Origin: Moraxellaceae bacterium
Lineage (GTDB): Bacteria > Pseudomonadota > Gammaproteobacteria > Burkholderiales > Rhodocyclaceae
Assembly: GCA_031119205.1 (NCBI GenBank)
Contig: JAVHYF010000029.1
Coordinates: 1 to 58,184, forward strand
Direction of reading: 5' to 3'
DNA: 58,184 bases
The position numbers and the translations under genes are program-made. Positions 7,091 through 15,829 of the stretch are shown piece after piece. How positions within the stretch are numbered: the first letter of the stretch is position 1; each line of letters starts with the position of its first letter. The notes below the pieces were generated by a model, which was not told the origin of the DNA, searched no databases, and was given only the letters and a program-made list of their open reading frames with translations.

Positions 7091-8491
7091 ATGGCCCAGA
7101 ACCGTCGCGACGGTCAGCCTCCCGCTGTCGATCCGCAAATTGCCGCCCTCAAGCTGCCGCCGCACTCCATCGAGGCGGAGCAGTCGCTGCTGGGTGGCCT
7201 GTTGCTGGACAACGCAGCCTGGGATCGCGTGGGCGATCTCGTCAACGAATCGGACTTCTACCGTGACGAGCACCGCCGCATCTTCCAGCACATCGCCCGG
7301 CTGATCGAGCAGGGCAAGCCGGCGGACGTGGTGACGGTCTACGAGTCGCTGGACAAGAACAACGAGGCGACCCACGTCGGTGGGCTGGCCTATCTCGGCG
7401 AGATCGCCAACAACACGCCGTCGGCCGCCAACATCCGGCGCTACGCGGAGATCCTGCGCGAGCGCGCGATCCTGCGTCGTCTTGTGACGGTCGGTGACGA
7501 AATCGCCGCCAAGGCGCTGGCGCCTGCCGGGCGCGACGCCTCGCTGATCCTCGACGAGGCCGAGGCCAACATCCTGGCCATCCGCGACGAAGGCAGCCGC
7601 CAGAAAAGCGGCTTCGTGGCCATCCAGCCGGTGCTGGGCCAGGTGGTGGAGCGCATCCAGGAGCTGTACGACCGCGACAACCCGGCGGCCGTCACCGGCG
7701 TGCCGACTGGCCTCGCCGATCTGGACGCCATGACTTCCGGCCTGCAGGCGACCGACATGATCGTCGTGGCGGGGCGCCCCGGTATGGGCAAGACCTCGTT
7801 CGCGCTGAACATCGCCGAGGCGGTGGCGCTGGAGGCCAAGTTGCCAGTGGCCGTGTTCTCGATGGAAATGCCGGCGACCCAGCTCGCCATGCGTTTCATC
7901 TCCTCGGTGGGCCGGCTCAACCAGCACAAGCTGCGCACCGGTCAGCTCAACGACGACGAGTGGCAGAAGCTGTCCTATGCGCTGGGTCGTCTGCATGAGG
8001 CGCCGATCTACATCGACGAGACGCCGGGCCTCAACCCCGTGGACCTGCGCGCCCGCGTGCGCCGCCTGCACCGGCAGTGCGGTGGCAAGCTGGGCCTCGT
8101 GGTTGTCGACTACCTGCAGCTGATGACGGGTCACAAGGAGAGCGACAACCGCTCGGCCGAGCTTTCCGAAATCTCTCGTTCGGTGAAGTCGCTGGCCAAG
8201 GAACTCCACGTGCCGATCATGGCCCTGTCCCAGCTCAACCGCAGTCTGGAGCAGCGTCCCAACAAACGGCCGGTCATGAGCGATCTGCGCGAATCCGGCG
8301 CTATCGAACAGGATGCCGACATCATCATGTTCGTGTACCGCGACGAGATCTACAACCCGGACACCGAAGACAAGGGCAAGGCCGAGCTCATCATCGGCAA
8401 GCACCGTAACGGCCCGACCGGTACGGTGCCGCTGACCTTCCTGGGCGAGTACACCCGCTTCGAGAACTACGTCAGCGCACCGCAGTACTGA
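7091..8491 (+). CDS. dnaB: Replicative DNA helicase
   Basis: 466-aa hexameric 5'-3' helicase of the replisome. The N-terminal domain opens near LKLPPHSIEAEQSLLGGLLLDN, a DnaB signature. The RecA-like motor has Walker A GRPGMGKTS at 228-236, Walker B VVDYLQLM and the DnaB motifs LSQLNRSLEQR and SDLRESGAIEQDADII. The ATG at 7091 is chosen because of the AGGAG site 6 nt upstream and a family-length N-terminus. It has no visible intein. It lies after the ribosomal operon but is separated by a terminator. Confidence 0.97.
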   Translation: MAQNRRDGQPPAVDPQIAALKLPPHSIEAEQSLLGGLLLDNAAWDRVGDLVNESDFYRDEHRRIFQHIARLIEQGKPADVVTVYESLDKNNEATHVGGLAYLGEIANNTPSAANIRRYAEILRERAILRRLVTVGDEIAAKALAPAGRDASLILDEAEANILAIRDEGSRQKSGFVAIQPVLGQVVERIQELYDRDNPAAVTGVPTGLADLDAMTSGLQATDMIVVAGRPGMGKTSFALNIAEAVALEAKLPVAVFSMEMPATQLAMRFISSVGRLNQHKLRTGQLNDDEWQKLSYALGRLHEAPIYIDETPGLNPVDLRARVRRLHRQCGGKLGLVVVDYLQLMTGHKESDNRSAELSEISRSVKSLAKELHVPIMALSQLNRSLEQRPNKRPVMSDLRESGAIEQDADIIMFVYRDEIYNPDTEDKGKAELIIGKHRNGPTGTVPLTFLGEYTRFENYVSAPQY

Positions 8492-8518
8492 GCGAGGTCG
8501 ACGGAACAACGAAAAAGA

Positions 8519-8532
8519 GAGGCCGCGGCCTC
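8519..8532. terminator. Palindromic hairpin between dnaB and lipoprotein gene
   Basis: GAGGCC-GC-GGCCTC palindrome between convergent genes. On the minus strand it is followed by CTCTTTTTC, so it most likely terminates the lipoprotein transcript. Confidence 0.5.
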
Positions 8533-8561
8533 CCTTCCTGTTTCCGGTGTCGTGTTTCGGT

Positions 8562-8942
8562 TTACGGCTTGGCCAGGCGCCAGACGTTGCCGACGTTGTC
8601 ACCGGTCTTGTCGCCCGGCTTGGTGTCCTTGATCCACAGGTACAGCGGTTTGCCCTTGTAGGCCCACTGCTTGGCGCCGTCGTCGCGGGTGATGACCGTC
8701 CAGTCGCCCGTGGCCTTGTCATCGGCCTTGGCCATCAGTGGCGGCCAGTTGATGGCGCACTGGCCGTTGCAGACGCTCTTGCCGCCAGCATCCTTGTCGT
8801 AGGTGTAGAGCGTCATGCCCTTGTCGTTGGCTAGCACACCATCGCGGGTGGCCGCAGGCGCGGGCGGACCGGACATGGTGCTGCAGGCTGACAGGACGAG
8901 TACGGCGCTGGCGAGCGCCAGGTGGAGCTTGCTGTTCTTCAT
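8562..8942 (-). CDS. Lipoprotein with COG4315-type repeats
   Basis: 126 aa. The signal peptide ends in a lipobox LSAC, so C20 should be lipidated. The mature part has two copies of the 'secreted repeat of unknown function' pattern: GVLANDKGMTLYTYDKDAGGKS followed by VCNGQCAINWPPL, and AKQWAYKGKPLYLWIKD near the end. Proteins of this kind are exported, small and common in Proteobacteria; their role is unknown. It stands alone between dnaB and the lytic transglycosylase gene. Confidence 0.85.
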   Translation of the reverse strand: MKNSKLHLALASAVLVLSACSTMSGPPAPAATRDGVLANDKGMTLYTYDKDAGGKSVCNGQCAINWPPLMAKADDKATGDWTVITRDDGAKQWAYKGKPLYLWIKDTKPGDKTGDNVGNVWRLAKP

Positions 8943-9011
8943 TTTGGCCTCCAGGGATGTGCGGGAATCGCATGGTCTAAACGCTCCGGCTGGAGCGTTT
9001 ATTCCTTTGAT

Positions 9012-9653
9012 TTAGCGCGTGCTGGTGCCGTTGTCGACCTGGGCGAGGCGAGCGGGAACGTAGGCCCAGTGTTTCTCCCAGGCGCCGCGCACGAGATTGG
9101 GGTACTGCGGCTTGCCGAGACTGCCGTTGTAGCGGCCAAGTGCGCGGTAGAGGTCGCCCTTCTCGATGTCCAGGTAGTGGCGCAGGATCGTGCAGCCGTA
9201 GCGGAGGTTGGTGCGCAGATGGAAGAGGTTGTTGTCCGGCGTGCCGATCGCCCGCACCCAGAACGGCATGATCTGCATGTAGCCGCGGGCGCCTGCGCTT
9301 GATACGGCGTATTTCTTGAAGCCGCTTTCGACCTGGATCAGACCCAGCACCAACTGTGGGTCGAGCCCGGCACGGGTGGCCTCGTAGTGAACGGTTTTGA
9401 GGAATTCCACACGCTCTCTGGCGTCGGGCATGCGCTTGGCCAGCTTGGCCGACATCTCCGTCAGCCAGCGGTGTTTCTCCTCGACAGACCGGAAAACGGG
9501 CTCCGGCGAAGAGCGATCGCTTACGGCGGCATGCAATGCAGCCCGCACGCTGGCGGACAGGTCCTCTTCGCGCTGTGCCCCGGCCTGCGCCGTGCCGGCA
9601 AGGGTACAGAGCAGCAGAGCCAGCGGCAGAGAGAGCAGGGAAGGCAGACGCAT
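9012..9653 (-). CDS. Lytic murein transglycosylase, SLT family 1
   Basis: 213 aa. The signal peptide (about residues 1-24) sends it to the periplasm, where it would cleave the MurNAc-GlcNAc bond of peptidoglycan. Visible motifs: GLIQVESGFKK with catalytic E109, SSAGARGYMQIMPFW, NLRYGCTILRHYL and ALGRYNGSLGKPQYP, all of the soluble Slt domain. It starts 8 nt after proS on the same strand, so both probably share a transcript. Confidence 0.93.
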   Translation of the reverse strand: MRLPSLLSLPLALLLCTLAGTAQAGAQREEDLSASVRAALHAAVSDRSSPEPVFRSVEEKHRWLTEMSAKLAKRMPDARERVEFLKTVHYEATRAGLDPQLVLGLIQVESGFKKYAVSSAGARGYMQIMPFWVRAIGTPDNNLFHLRTNLRYGCTILRHYLDIEKGDLYRALGRYNGSLGKPQYPNLVRGAWEKHWAYVPARLAQVDNGTSTR

Positions 9654-9661
9654 GAGGTCGA

Positions 9662-11377
9662 TTACGGCTTCTGCAGCTTCGCCTTGACGAAGGCTTCCAG
9701 CTCCGCGAGCGGCAGCTTGGTGGCTTCAGCGTCGCGGCGGCCCTGGTATTCGGCCTGGCCTTCCTTGAGACCGCGGTCGCCGATCACCACGCGATGCGGC
9801 ACACCGATCAATTCCCAGTCGGCGAACATCACGCCGGGGCGCTCGTCACGGTCGTCCAGGATGACCTCGACGCCGGCAGCGCTGAGCGAGTCGTAAAGCT
9901 TTGTGGCTTCGGCCCGCACAGCTTCCGATTTGCTCCAGCCCATCGGCGCGATGACCAGCTGGAAGGGCGCGATGGCGTCCGGCCAGATGATGCCGCGGGC
10001 GTCGTTGTTCTGCTCGATGGCGGCGCCGACGATGCGGGTCACGCCCACGCCGTAGCAGCCCATCTCCATCACGTGCTCCTTGCCGTCCTCGCCGATGTAC
10101 TTGCAGCCCATGGCTTCGGAGTACTTGGTGCGTAGCTGGAAGATATGGCCGACCTCGATGCCGCGGCAGATCGCGAGCGTGCCCTTGCCGTCGGGTGAGG
10201 GGTCACCCTCCACCACGTTGCGGATGTCGACGATCTCCGGTTCGGCGAAGTCGCGGCCGATGTTGGCGCCGGTGTAGTGCTGGTCGTTGTCGTTGGCGCC
10301 GATGACGAAATCGCTCATCACGGCGACTGCGCGGTCCATATACACCTTGCCCGGGAAGCCGACGGGGCCCAGGGAGCCGGGGTCGGCACCGAAAGCTTCG
10401 CGGATCGTCGCCGGTGAAGCGAAGCGGATCGGCGACAGCACGCCAGCCAGTTTGCCGGCCTTCACTTCGTTCAGCGCGTGATCACCGCGCAGCAGCAGGA
10501 GCACCGGCGGTGTGCCTTCGGCACCGTCGATCACCACTGCCTTCACGGTGCGTGCGGCATCGATCTTCAGGAAGGCGGCGAGCTGCTCGATGGTCTTCGC
10601 GCCGGGCGTGTGCACCTTGGTGAGCGCCTCCGCAGGCGCTGCACGGCTGCCGCCAGGCGCCACGGCTTCGGCCAGCTCCACGTTGGCGGCGAAGTCCGAG
10701 TCAGGGCAATAGGCCAGCGCGTCTTCACCGGTGTCGGCGATGACATGGAATTCATGCGAACCGGTGCCACCGATAGCGCCGGTGTCGGCAGCGACGGCGC
10801 GGAACTCCAGTCCCAGGCGAGCGAAGATGCGCGAGTAGGTCGCGAACATGTTCTGGTATTCGCGCTGCAGGTCCTCGAAGCTCGTGTGGAAGGAGTAGGC
10901 GTCCTTCATCGTGAACTCGCGGCCGCGCATCACGCCGAAGCGCGGACGACGCTCGTCGCGGAACTTGGTCTGGATCTGGTACAGGTTGCGCGGCAACTGG
11001 CGGTAGCTGCGGATGTCCTGGCGCGCGATGTCGGTGATGACTTCCTCGGACGTGGGCTGGATCACGAAGTCGCGCTCATGGCGGTCCTTGAAGCGCAGCA
11101 GCTCGTCGCCCATCTTGTCGAAGCGGCCGGTCTCCTGCCACAGCTCGGCAGGTTGCACCACGGGCATCGACAGTTCCACTGCGCCAGCGCGGTTCATCTC
11201 CTCGCGGATGATGTTCTCCACCTTGCGGATCACCCGCAGCCCCATCGGCATGTAGTTGTAGATGCCGGCCGACAGTTTCTTGATGAGGCCGGCACGCGTC
11301 ATCAGTTTGTGGCTGATGACCTCGGCGTCCGAGGGGGCTTCCTTCAGGGTGGAGATGTAGAACTGGCTGGCGCGCAT
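9662..11377 (-). CDS. proS: Prolyl-tRNA synthetase, bacterial type
   Basis: 571-aa class II synthetase charging tRNA-Pro. It opens [26 protein letters not shown] and has [16 protein letters not shown], the TSEE block ([12 protein letters not shown]), RFRDE-type motif 2 ([18 protein letters not shown]) and motif 3 [16 protein letters not shown]. The long insertion between residues about 230 and 390 is the INS editing domain that clears Ala-tRNA-Pro. It is divergent from rppH across 167 bp. Confidence 0.97.
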   Translation of the reverse strand: MRASQFYISTLKEAPSDAEVISHKLMTRAGLIKKLSAGIYNYMPMGLRVIRKVENIIREEMNRAGAVELSMPVVQPAELWQETGRFDKMGDELLRFKDRHERDFVIQPTSEEVITDIARQDIRSYRQLPRNLYQIQTKFRDERRPRFGVMRGREFTMKDAYSFHTSFEDLQREYQNMFATYSRIFARLGLEFRAVAADTGAIGGTGSHEFHVIADTGEDALAYCPDSDFAANVELAEAVAPGGSRAAPAEALTKVHTPGAKTIEQLAAFLKIDAARTVKAVVIDGAEGTPPVLLLLRGDHALNEVKAGKLAGVLSPIRFASPATIREAFGADPGSLGPVGFPGKVYMDRAVAVMSDFVIGANDNDQHYTGANIGRDFAEPEIVDIRNVVEGDPSPDGKGTLAICRGIEVGHIFQLRTKYSEAMGCKYIGEDGKEHVMEMGCYGVGVTRIVGAAIEQNNDARGIIWPDAIAPFQLVIAPMGWSKSEAVRAEATKLYDSLSAAGVEVILDDRDERPGVMFADWELIGVPHRVVIGDRGLKEGQAEYQGRRDAEATKLPLAELEAFVKAKLQKP

Positions 11378-11544
11378 GGTGCGGGGAGGGGACTCAATGA
11401 AATCAAAAAGATGCGGCGCGATTGTAACGTAGGCCCTGCACGCCCGCGCGGAACTGCCCGCCAGAAGGCGTGTTTTCCTCGGTTTTCAGCATTTCGGAAC
11501 TGTGAAAGAATCGGGGCAACTCTTGGTTTTTCTAGGTGGTTCTC

Positions 11545-12081
11545 ATGCTTGACCGGGACGGCTATCGCCCCAACGTCGGCATCGTCATCGTCAACGCACG
11601 CAACGAGGTTTTCTGGGGCAAACGCATCCGCGAACATTCCTGGCAGTTTCCGCAAGGAGGCATCAAGCACGGCGAGTCGCCTGAACAGGCGATGTACCGT
11701 GAACTGCTGGAAGAGACCGGCTTGCAAGCCGAGCACGTCAAAGTGCTCGGCCGCACCCGCAACTGGCTGCGTTACGACGTGCCGAAGCACTGGATCAAAC
11801 GTGAATGGCGCAGCACCTACCGCGGCCAGAAACAGATCTGGTTCCTGTTGCGCCTGGTCGGTCGCGATTGCGACGTCTGCCTGCGCGCGTCCGGGCATCC
11901 CGAGTTCGACGCCTGGCGCTGGGCCGACTACTGGATCCCGCTCGAAGGCGTCATCGAATTCAAGCGCGAGGTGTACCGCAACGCGCTGAACGAACTGAGC
12001 GCCATCATCTTCGGCCACAACCCGACAGCGCGCCCGGTCAGCTATACCGTCGAGGCTCACACCGACATGGGGGCGCCGTGA
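11545..12081 (+). CDS. rppH: RNA pyrophosphohydrolase
   Basis: 178-aa Nudix enzyme that removes pyrophosphate from 5' triphosphorylated mRNA and so triggers RNase E decay. It opens [28 protein letters not shown] and has a complete Nudix box from G38 to L60 ([17 protein letters not shown], then LEETGL). The ATG at 11545 follows an AGGTGG site; an in-frame start 9 nt upstream is not supported. Its stop overlaps the coq7 start (GTGA). Confidence 0.95.
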   Translation: MLDRDGYRPNVGIVIVNARNEVFWGKRIREHSWQFPQGGIKHGESPEQAMYRELLEETGLQAEHVKVLGRTRNWLRYDVPKHWIKREWRSTYRGQKQIWFLLRLVGRDCDVCLRASGHPEFDAWRWADYWIPLEGVIEFKREVYRNALNELSAIIFGHNPTARPVSYTVEAHTDMGAP

Positions 12082-12698
12082 TCGACCGGTTGATAGGCGA
12101 ATTCGATCGCGCCTTGCGCACGCTGGCCGCCCCGGCACGCAGTACCCGGCCGGTGCCAGGCAAGGATTTGCCGGACGTGCCGCTCGATGAAGCAGCGCGC
12201 AAGAACGTGGCGGCGCTGATGCGGGTGAACCACGTCGGGGAAGTGTGCGCCCAAGCGCTCTATCAGGGGCAGGCCCTGACCTCCCGCGATCCGCGTACCC
12301 GCGAAACCCTGCGCGAGGCGGCCCACGAAGAGGTCGAGCATCTGGCGTGGACCGCGCAGCGCATCGGTGAGCTGGGCGGGCGCACCTCCTTGCTCAACCC
12401 TTTGTGGTACGGCGGCGCGCTGGCTATCGGCGTGGTGGCCGGGCTGGCTGGCGACAAATGGAACCTGGGCTTCCTTGCTGAAACCGAGAAGCAGGTCGCG
12501 GCGCATCTGCAAGGCCATCTGGCGCGGGTGCCTGAGCAGGACCAGCGCTCCCGCGCGATCATCGCCCAGATGAAGGAAGATGAAGCCGAGCACGCAGCCC
12601 TCGCGCTTCAGCTCGGCGGTGCAGCCTTGCCGGTGCCCGTGCGCCAGGCGATGAAGCTCGCCTCGCGCGTCATGACCGGCACGGCTTACTGGATCTGA
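12078..12698 (+). CDS. coq7: Coq7-type demethoxyubiquinone hydroxylase
   Basis: 206-aa di-iron monooxygenase for the C6 hydroxylation step of ubiquinone synthesis, replacing the flavin enzyme UbiF. Iron ligands are visible as E55 (NHVGE), E85xxH88 (EEVEH), E137 (LAETE) and E169xxH172 (DEAEH). The start is GTG at 12078, overlapping the rppH stop as GTGA, so the two are translationally coupled. Length and the N-terminal [15 protein letters not shown] agree with the family. Confidence 0.95.
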   Translation: MIDRLIGEFDRALRTLAAPARSTRPVPGKDLPDVPLDEAARKNVAALMRVNHVGEVCAQALYQGQALTSRDPRTRETLREAAHEEVEHLAWTAQRIGELGGRTSLLNPLWYGGALAIGVVAGLAGDKWNLGFLAETEKQVAAHLQGHLARVPEQDQRSRAIIAQMKEDEAEHAALALQLGGAALPVPVRQAMKLASRVMTGTAYWI

Positions 12699-12708
12699 CG
12701 CGCGCCCG

Positions 12709-12727
12709 GGAGGCCGTTCAGGCCTCC
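12709..12727. terminator. Hairpin between coq7 and OsmC-like gene
   Basis: GGAGGCC (12709-12715) and GGCCTCC (12721-12727) form a 7-bp stem with a 5-nt loop. It overlaps the OsmC-like stop codon. There is no T-run, so its terminator function is weak or Rho-assisted. Confidence 0.4.
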
Positions 12728-13137
12728 TCGACGATCTCCACCTCGTGCGTCAGCTCGGCGGTTTTCGCCAGCATGATCGACGCCGAACAGTACTTGTCGT
12801 GCGACAGCTTGACCGCCCGCTCCACGACTTCCCGCTTGAGGTTGCGTCCACGTACCGTGAAGTGGAAATGGATGCGGGTGAACACCTTGGGGTCGGTCTC
12901 TGCACGTTCAGCGTGAAGCTTGCAGTCGCAGCCGGTGACATCATGGCGACCGCGCTTCAGGATCAGCACTACGTCGAAGGCCGTGCAGCCACCTGTTCCC
13001 ACCAGCAGCATTTCCATCGGTCGTGGCGCCGAGTTGGTACCGCCGGCTTCGGCCGAGCCTTCCATGAACATCGTATGACCACTGCCGGTCGTGGCAGAGA
13101 ACTTGGCGCCACCCGCCCAGCTCACCGTGCAATCCAT
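12718..13137 (-). CDS. OsmC/Ohr family peroxidase-like protein
   Basis: 139 aa. OsmC-fold proteins reduce organic hydroperoxides with two cysteines. Here C51 lies in GTGGCTAFDVVLIL and C117 in HDKYCSASIML, the two expected positions. The protein starts MDCTVSWAGGAKF and is close to the E. coli YhfA subtype (SAPRPMEMLLVGTGGCT). Convergent with coq7. Upstream of it is a 520-bp gene-free region. Confidence 0.88.
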   Translation of the reverse strand: MDCTVSWAGGAKFSATTGSGHTMFMEGSAEAGGTNSAPRPMEMLLVGTGGCTAFDVVLILKRGRHDVTGCDCKLHAERAETDPKVFTRIHFHFTVRGRNLKREVVERAVKLSHDKYCSASIMLAKTAELTHEVEIVEEA

Positions 13138-13488
13138 CCTGTCCTCGCTTCAATGACACAAAGGCTGCCAGTGTAGCCGCAGGGCAGGCGAGACGCCGGG
13201 GAACCCTGCCGTCCGTCGGCGTGTCCGACCAGCAGGAGCAAGACACACTTTCTTAATTGTCGAAATCAACAAAAACAACAAACATGTACGTGTGCGCCGC
13301 TTGTATGTTTTGTGCTGTGCAGCAAATGATGACGGGGGGCTTGAAATCCGCCTCCCGATGCAGCGATTCCTGACTGTTCCAGATTGCGCGCTGCCGCATT
13401 TTTTAATATAGATATCAGTGGCCTGCGGTTGAATAAATGCAGTTGATTGGCGGATAGAAACATTCTTGCGCGGAACGGTTTGAAGTTC
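13138..13488. other. Gene-free spacer, AT-richer than surroundings
   Basis: No coding frame here resembles a protein. The first 80 bp should hold the OsmC-like promoter (minus strand). From about 13250 to 13460 the base composition is clearly more A/T-rich than the flanking genes. It contains T-runs and small dyads, such as GGGGGG/CCTCCC around 13340-13366, but nothing I can name. Confidence 0.5.
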
Positions 13489-13517
13489 TTGCAACGCACA
13501 AGCGGTCCGCGCATAAT
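13489..13517 (+). promoter_or_regulatory. Promoter of candidate sRNA
   Basis: TTGCAA at 13489-13494 and CATAAT at 13512-13517 are separated by exactly 17 bp. Start of transcription is expected near 13524. No protein gene follows before the terminator at 13645. Confidence 0.7.
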
Positions 13518-13523
13518 GAAACC

Positions 13524-13645
13524 GTCGTGATTGAGGTCGCAGCGGCAAAGCAGCAAGTAAGCTCCCTCGATCCAAGATTGTCTCCTCCACCCTCCTCCTT
13601 TGGTGTGGACTTGGCGCAGCTCCTAACCGAGCTGCGTTTTTTTTT
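13524..13645 (+). ncRNA. Candidate small RNA with CU-rich, anti-Shine-Dalgarno-like segment
   Basis: A transcript of about 122 nt is bounded by a good sigma-70 promoter and a textbook terminator (stem CGCAGCTC 13615-13622 / GAGCTGCG 13629-13636, then nine T). The middle (13580-13600) is pyrimidine-rich with TCTCCTCC and CCTCCTCC, complementary to GGAGG ribosome sites. Neither frame encodes a plausible peptide with a ribosome site. It is not 6S, tmRNA, SRP or RNase P RNA by visible motifs. A trans-acting antisense RNA is inferred. Confidence 0.65.
13615..13645 (+). terminator. Terminator of candidate sRNA
   Basis: An 8-bp stem CGCAGCTC/GAGCTGCG with a 6-nt loop is followed by T9 (13637-13645). 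It ends only 23 nt before the preferred tatD start. Confidence 0.92.
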
Positions 13646-13655
13646 GTGCTTTCGG

Positions 13656-13661
13656 CACAAT
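13656..13661 (+). promoter_or_regulatory. Possible -10 of tatD (leaderless)
   Basis: CACAAT lies 7 nt before the ATG at 13669. There is no Shine-Dalgarno between the sRNA terminator and the gene. Confidence 0.4.
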
Positions 13662-13668
13662 GCCGCGC

Positions 13669-14433
13669 ATGTACATCGATTCTCATTGCCACATCGACTT
13701 CCCCGACCTGGCCGGGCAGGGTGACGCCTTGTTCGAGCGCATGGCTGCTGCCGGGGTCACGCATGCGCTGTGCGTAGCGGTGAACTTCGAAAACCTGACG
13801 CGCGTGCTGACGATGGCTGAGCGGACCAACGTGTTCGCGTCGGTCGGTGTGCACCCCGAGCACACGGAAGGTGAGGAGGCGACCGTCGAGCGCCTGCTGG
13901 AGCGTGCAGCCCATCCCAAAGTGGTGGCGATCGGGGAGACCGGGCTGGACTATTACTGGCACAAGGATCGGCCGGAATGGCAGCGTGAGCGCTTCCGCAA
14001 CCACATCCGCGCGGCGCGCGCCTGCGACAAGCCGTTGATCATCCATACCCGGGATGCAGCCGAGGACACCATCCGCCTGATGCGGGAGGAGGGCGCCGAC
14101 GAGTGCGGCGGCGTCATGCACTGTTTCACCGAGACGCAGGAAGTGGCGGATGCCGCGCTGGAACTTGGCTTCTACATCTCGTTCTCAGGCATCGTGACCT
14201 TCAAGAACGCGGTAGCGCTCAAGGAGGTGGCGAAGCGCGTACCGCTGGAGCGCCTGCTGATCGAGACCGACTCTCCCTATCTTGCGCCGGTGCCGTATCG
14301 CGGCAAGACCAACGAGCCGTCCTACGTGCCGCACGTGGCTGCCGAGATCGCGCGTCTGCGTGAGGTGCCGGTCGAGGTCGTGGCCGCTGCCAGTTCCGAC
14401 AATTTCTTCCGCCTGTTCCGGGCTGCGCATTGA
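13669..14433 (+). CDS. TatD family metal-dependent DNase
   Basis: 254-aa TIM-barrel hydrolase, the family of E. coli TatD/YcfH (3'-5' exonuclease or D-aminoacyl-tRNA-type metal hydrolase). Metal ligands: MYIDSHCHIDF (H6, H8), IGETGLDYYW, LIIHTRDA, MHCFTE and IETDSPYLAPVPYRGKTNEP. The start at 13669 is preferred because the family begins at this point; ATG 13660 would add only three residues. It follows the sRNA terminator with no ribosome site. Confidence 0.93.
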   Translation: MYIDSHCHIDFPDLAGQGDALFERMAAAGVTHALCVAVNFENLTRVLTMAERTNVFASVGVHPEHTEGEEATVERLLERAAHPKVVAIGETGLDYYWHKDRPEWQRERFRNHIRAARACDKPLIIHTRDAAEDTIRLMREEGADECGGVMHCFTETQEVADAALELGFYISFSGIVTFKNAVALKEVAKRVPLERLLIETDSPYLAPVPYRGKTNEPSYVPHVAAEIARLREVPVEVVAAASSDNFFRLFRAAH

Positions 14434-14505
14434 CGCGGCGCGTCGGCCTGCGTCGCGGCCGTCCGGTAACATCGCGGGTTTCTTCGAAGGCTTACGGTAG
14501 AGCAC

Positions 14506-15174
14506 ATGGAATTTTTCGAGCCGCTGCTGCAACTGTTCGTGCATTTCGTCGACGTCATCCTGCATCTGGACAAGTACCTCGCGGTGCTGATGCAGAACTA
14601 CGGGGCGTGGATCTACCTGATCCTGTTCCTCATCATCTTCTGTGAGACCGGCCTGGTCGTAACACCCTTCCTGCCGGGTGACTCCTTGCTGTTTGTCGCG
14701 GGGGGCCTGGCTGCCGCCGGTGGCATGAACGTGCACCTGCTCGTGCTGCTGCTGTTCGTGGCCGCGGTGCTGGGTGACAACCTGAATTTCTGGATCGGCC
14801 GCAAGGTCGGGCCCAAGGTGTTTTCCTGGGAGCAGTCGCGCTTCTTCAACCGCAAGGCCTTCGACCATACCCATGAATTCTTCGAGCGCCATGGCGGCAA
14901 GACCATCATCATCGCCCGCTTCCTGCCGCTGGCCCGCACCTTCGCGCCTTTCGTGGCCGGGGTGGCGCAGATGAATCCGCAGCGCTTCCTGATGCTCAAC
15001 ATCGCGGGTGGCGCGCTGTGGATCGTGTCGCTGACCTATGCGGGTTACTACTTCGCCAACATTCCCGTCATCAAGAACAACCTGTCGCTGTTCATCGTCG
15101 GCATCATCGGCGTGTCGCTGCTGCCGGTGTTCTTCATGTGGCTGAAGACGCGCATGGATGCGAAGGCAGCCTGA
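14506..15174 (+). CDS. DedA family membrane protein
   Basis: 222-aa inner-membrane protein of the DedA/VTT family. Members help recycle undecaprenyl phosphate or phospholipids across the membrane and support envelope homeostasis. Motifs include FCETGLVVTPFLPGDSLLF, AVLGDNLNFWIGRKVG and the basic RFLPLARTFAPFVAGVAQM segment. Several hydrophobic helices span the length, and the end is KTRMDAKAA. purN follows after 4 nt, so cotranscription is likely. Confidence 0.93.
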   Translation: MEFFEPLLQLFVHFVDVILHLDKYLAVLMQNYGAWIYLILFLIIFCETGLVVTPFLPGDSLLFVAGGLAAAGGMNVHLLVLLLFVAAVLGDNLNFWIGRKVGPKVFSWEQSRFFNRKAFDHTHEFFERHGGKTIIIARFLPLARTFAPFVAGVAQMNPQRFLMLNIAGGALWIVSLTYAGYYFANIPVIKNNLSLFIVGIIGVSLLPVFFMWLKTRMDAKAA

Positions 15175-15178
15175 CCCC

Positions 15179-15820
15179 ATGAAGAACGTTGTCATCCTCA
15201 TTTCCGGACGCGGCTCCAACATGGAGGCCATCGTCCGTGCGCAACTGCAGGGCGTGAAGATCGCTGCGGTGATCTCCAACCGGCCGGACGCTGGTGGTCT
15301 CGACTTCGCTGCGCAGCACGGCATCGCTACCGCCGTGGTGGATCACAAGGGCTTCGCGTCGCGCGATCACTTCGATGCGGCGCTGGCCGAATGCATCGAC
15401 GGCTTCACCCCGGACCTCGTCGTGCTCGCCGGCTTCATGCGCGTGCTGACCGAGACCTTCGTGCGCCGTTACGAAGGTCGCCTGCTCAACATCCATCCCT
15501 CGCTGCTACCGTCTTTCCCGGGCCTGCACACGCATGCGCGTGCGCTCGAAGCCGGCGTGCGCCTGCATGGCGCAACCGTGCATTTCGTGACGGCGGAGCT
15601 GGACTGCGGACCGATCGTCATCCAGGCGGCCGTGCCGGTGCTGGCTACGGATGATGAAGCTGCGCTGGCTTCCCGCGTGCTGAAGCAGGAGCACCGCATC
15701 TACCCGCAGGCAGTGCAGTGGTTTGCACAGGACCGCTTGCGTATTGAGGCAGGGCGCGTGAGTGTCGCAGGCGCCAACGAAGCGGAGGCTGGCTGGAGCG
15801 TGCCGCCGCTGGATGCCTGA
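15179..15820 (+). CDS. purN: Phosphoribosylglycinamide formyltransferase
   Basis: 213 aa. It transfers a formyl group from 10-formyl-THF to GAR, step 3 of purine synthesis. It begins MKNVVILISGRGSNMEAIV with the phosphate-binding loop at 10-14. Catalytic residues are N105, H107 (NIHPSLLPSFPG) and D142 (ELDCGPI). The start 4 nt after the dedA stop is family-typical. A DUF3108 gene follows 9 nt later, an order seen in other Betaproteobacteria. Confidence 0.97.
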   Translation: MKNVVILISGRGSNMEAIVRAQLQGVKIAAVISNRPDAGGLDFAAQHGIATAVVDHKGFASRDHFDAALAECIDGFTPDLVVLAGFMRVLTETFVRRYEGRLLNIHPSLLPSFPGLHTHARALEAGVRLHGATVHFVTAELDCGPIVIQAAVPVLATDDEAALASRVLKQEHRIYPQAVQWFAQDRLRIEAGRVSVAGANEAEAGWSVPPLDA

Positions 15821-15829
15821 GCGTCCCTG

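Noticed and set aside
6464-8722. 752-residue minus-strand frame opposite rplI and dnaB
   Set aside because: Covers two certain genes in the opposite direction; composition is typical of antisense GC-rich shadow frames.
13524-13645. 6S RNA, tmRNA, SRP RNA or RNase P RNA
   Set aside because: Size and lack of the defining motifs (GGAAG tetraloop segment, tRNA-like ends, long interrupted helix) argue against each.
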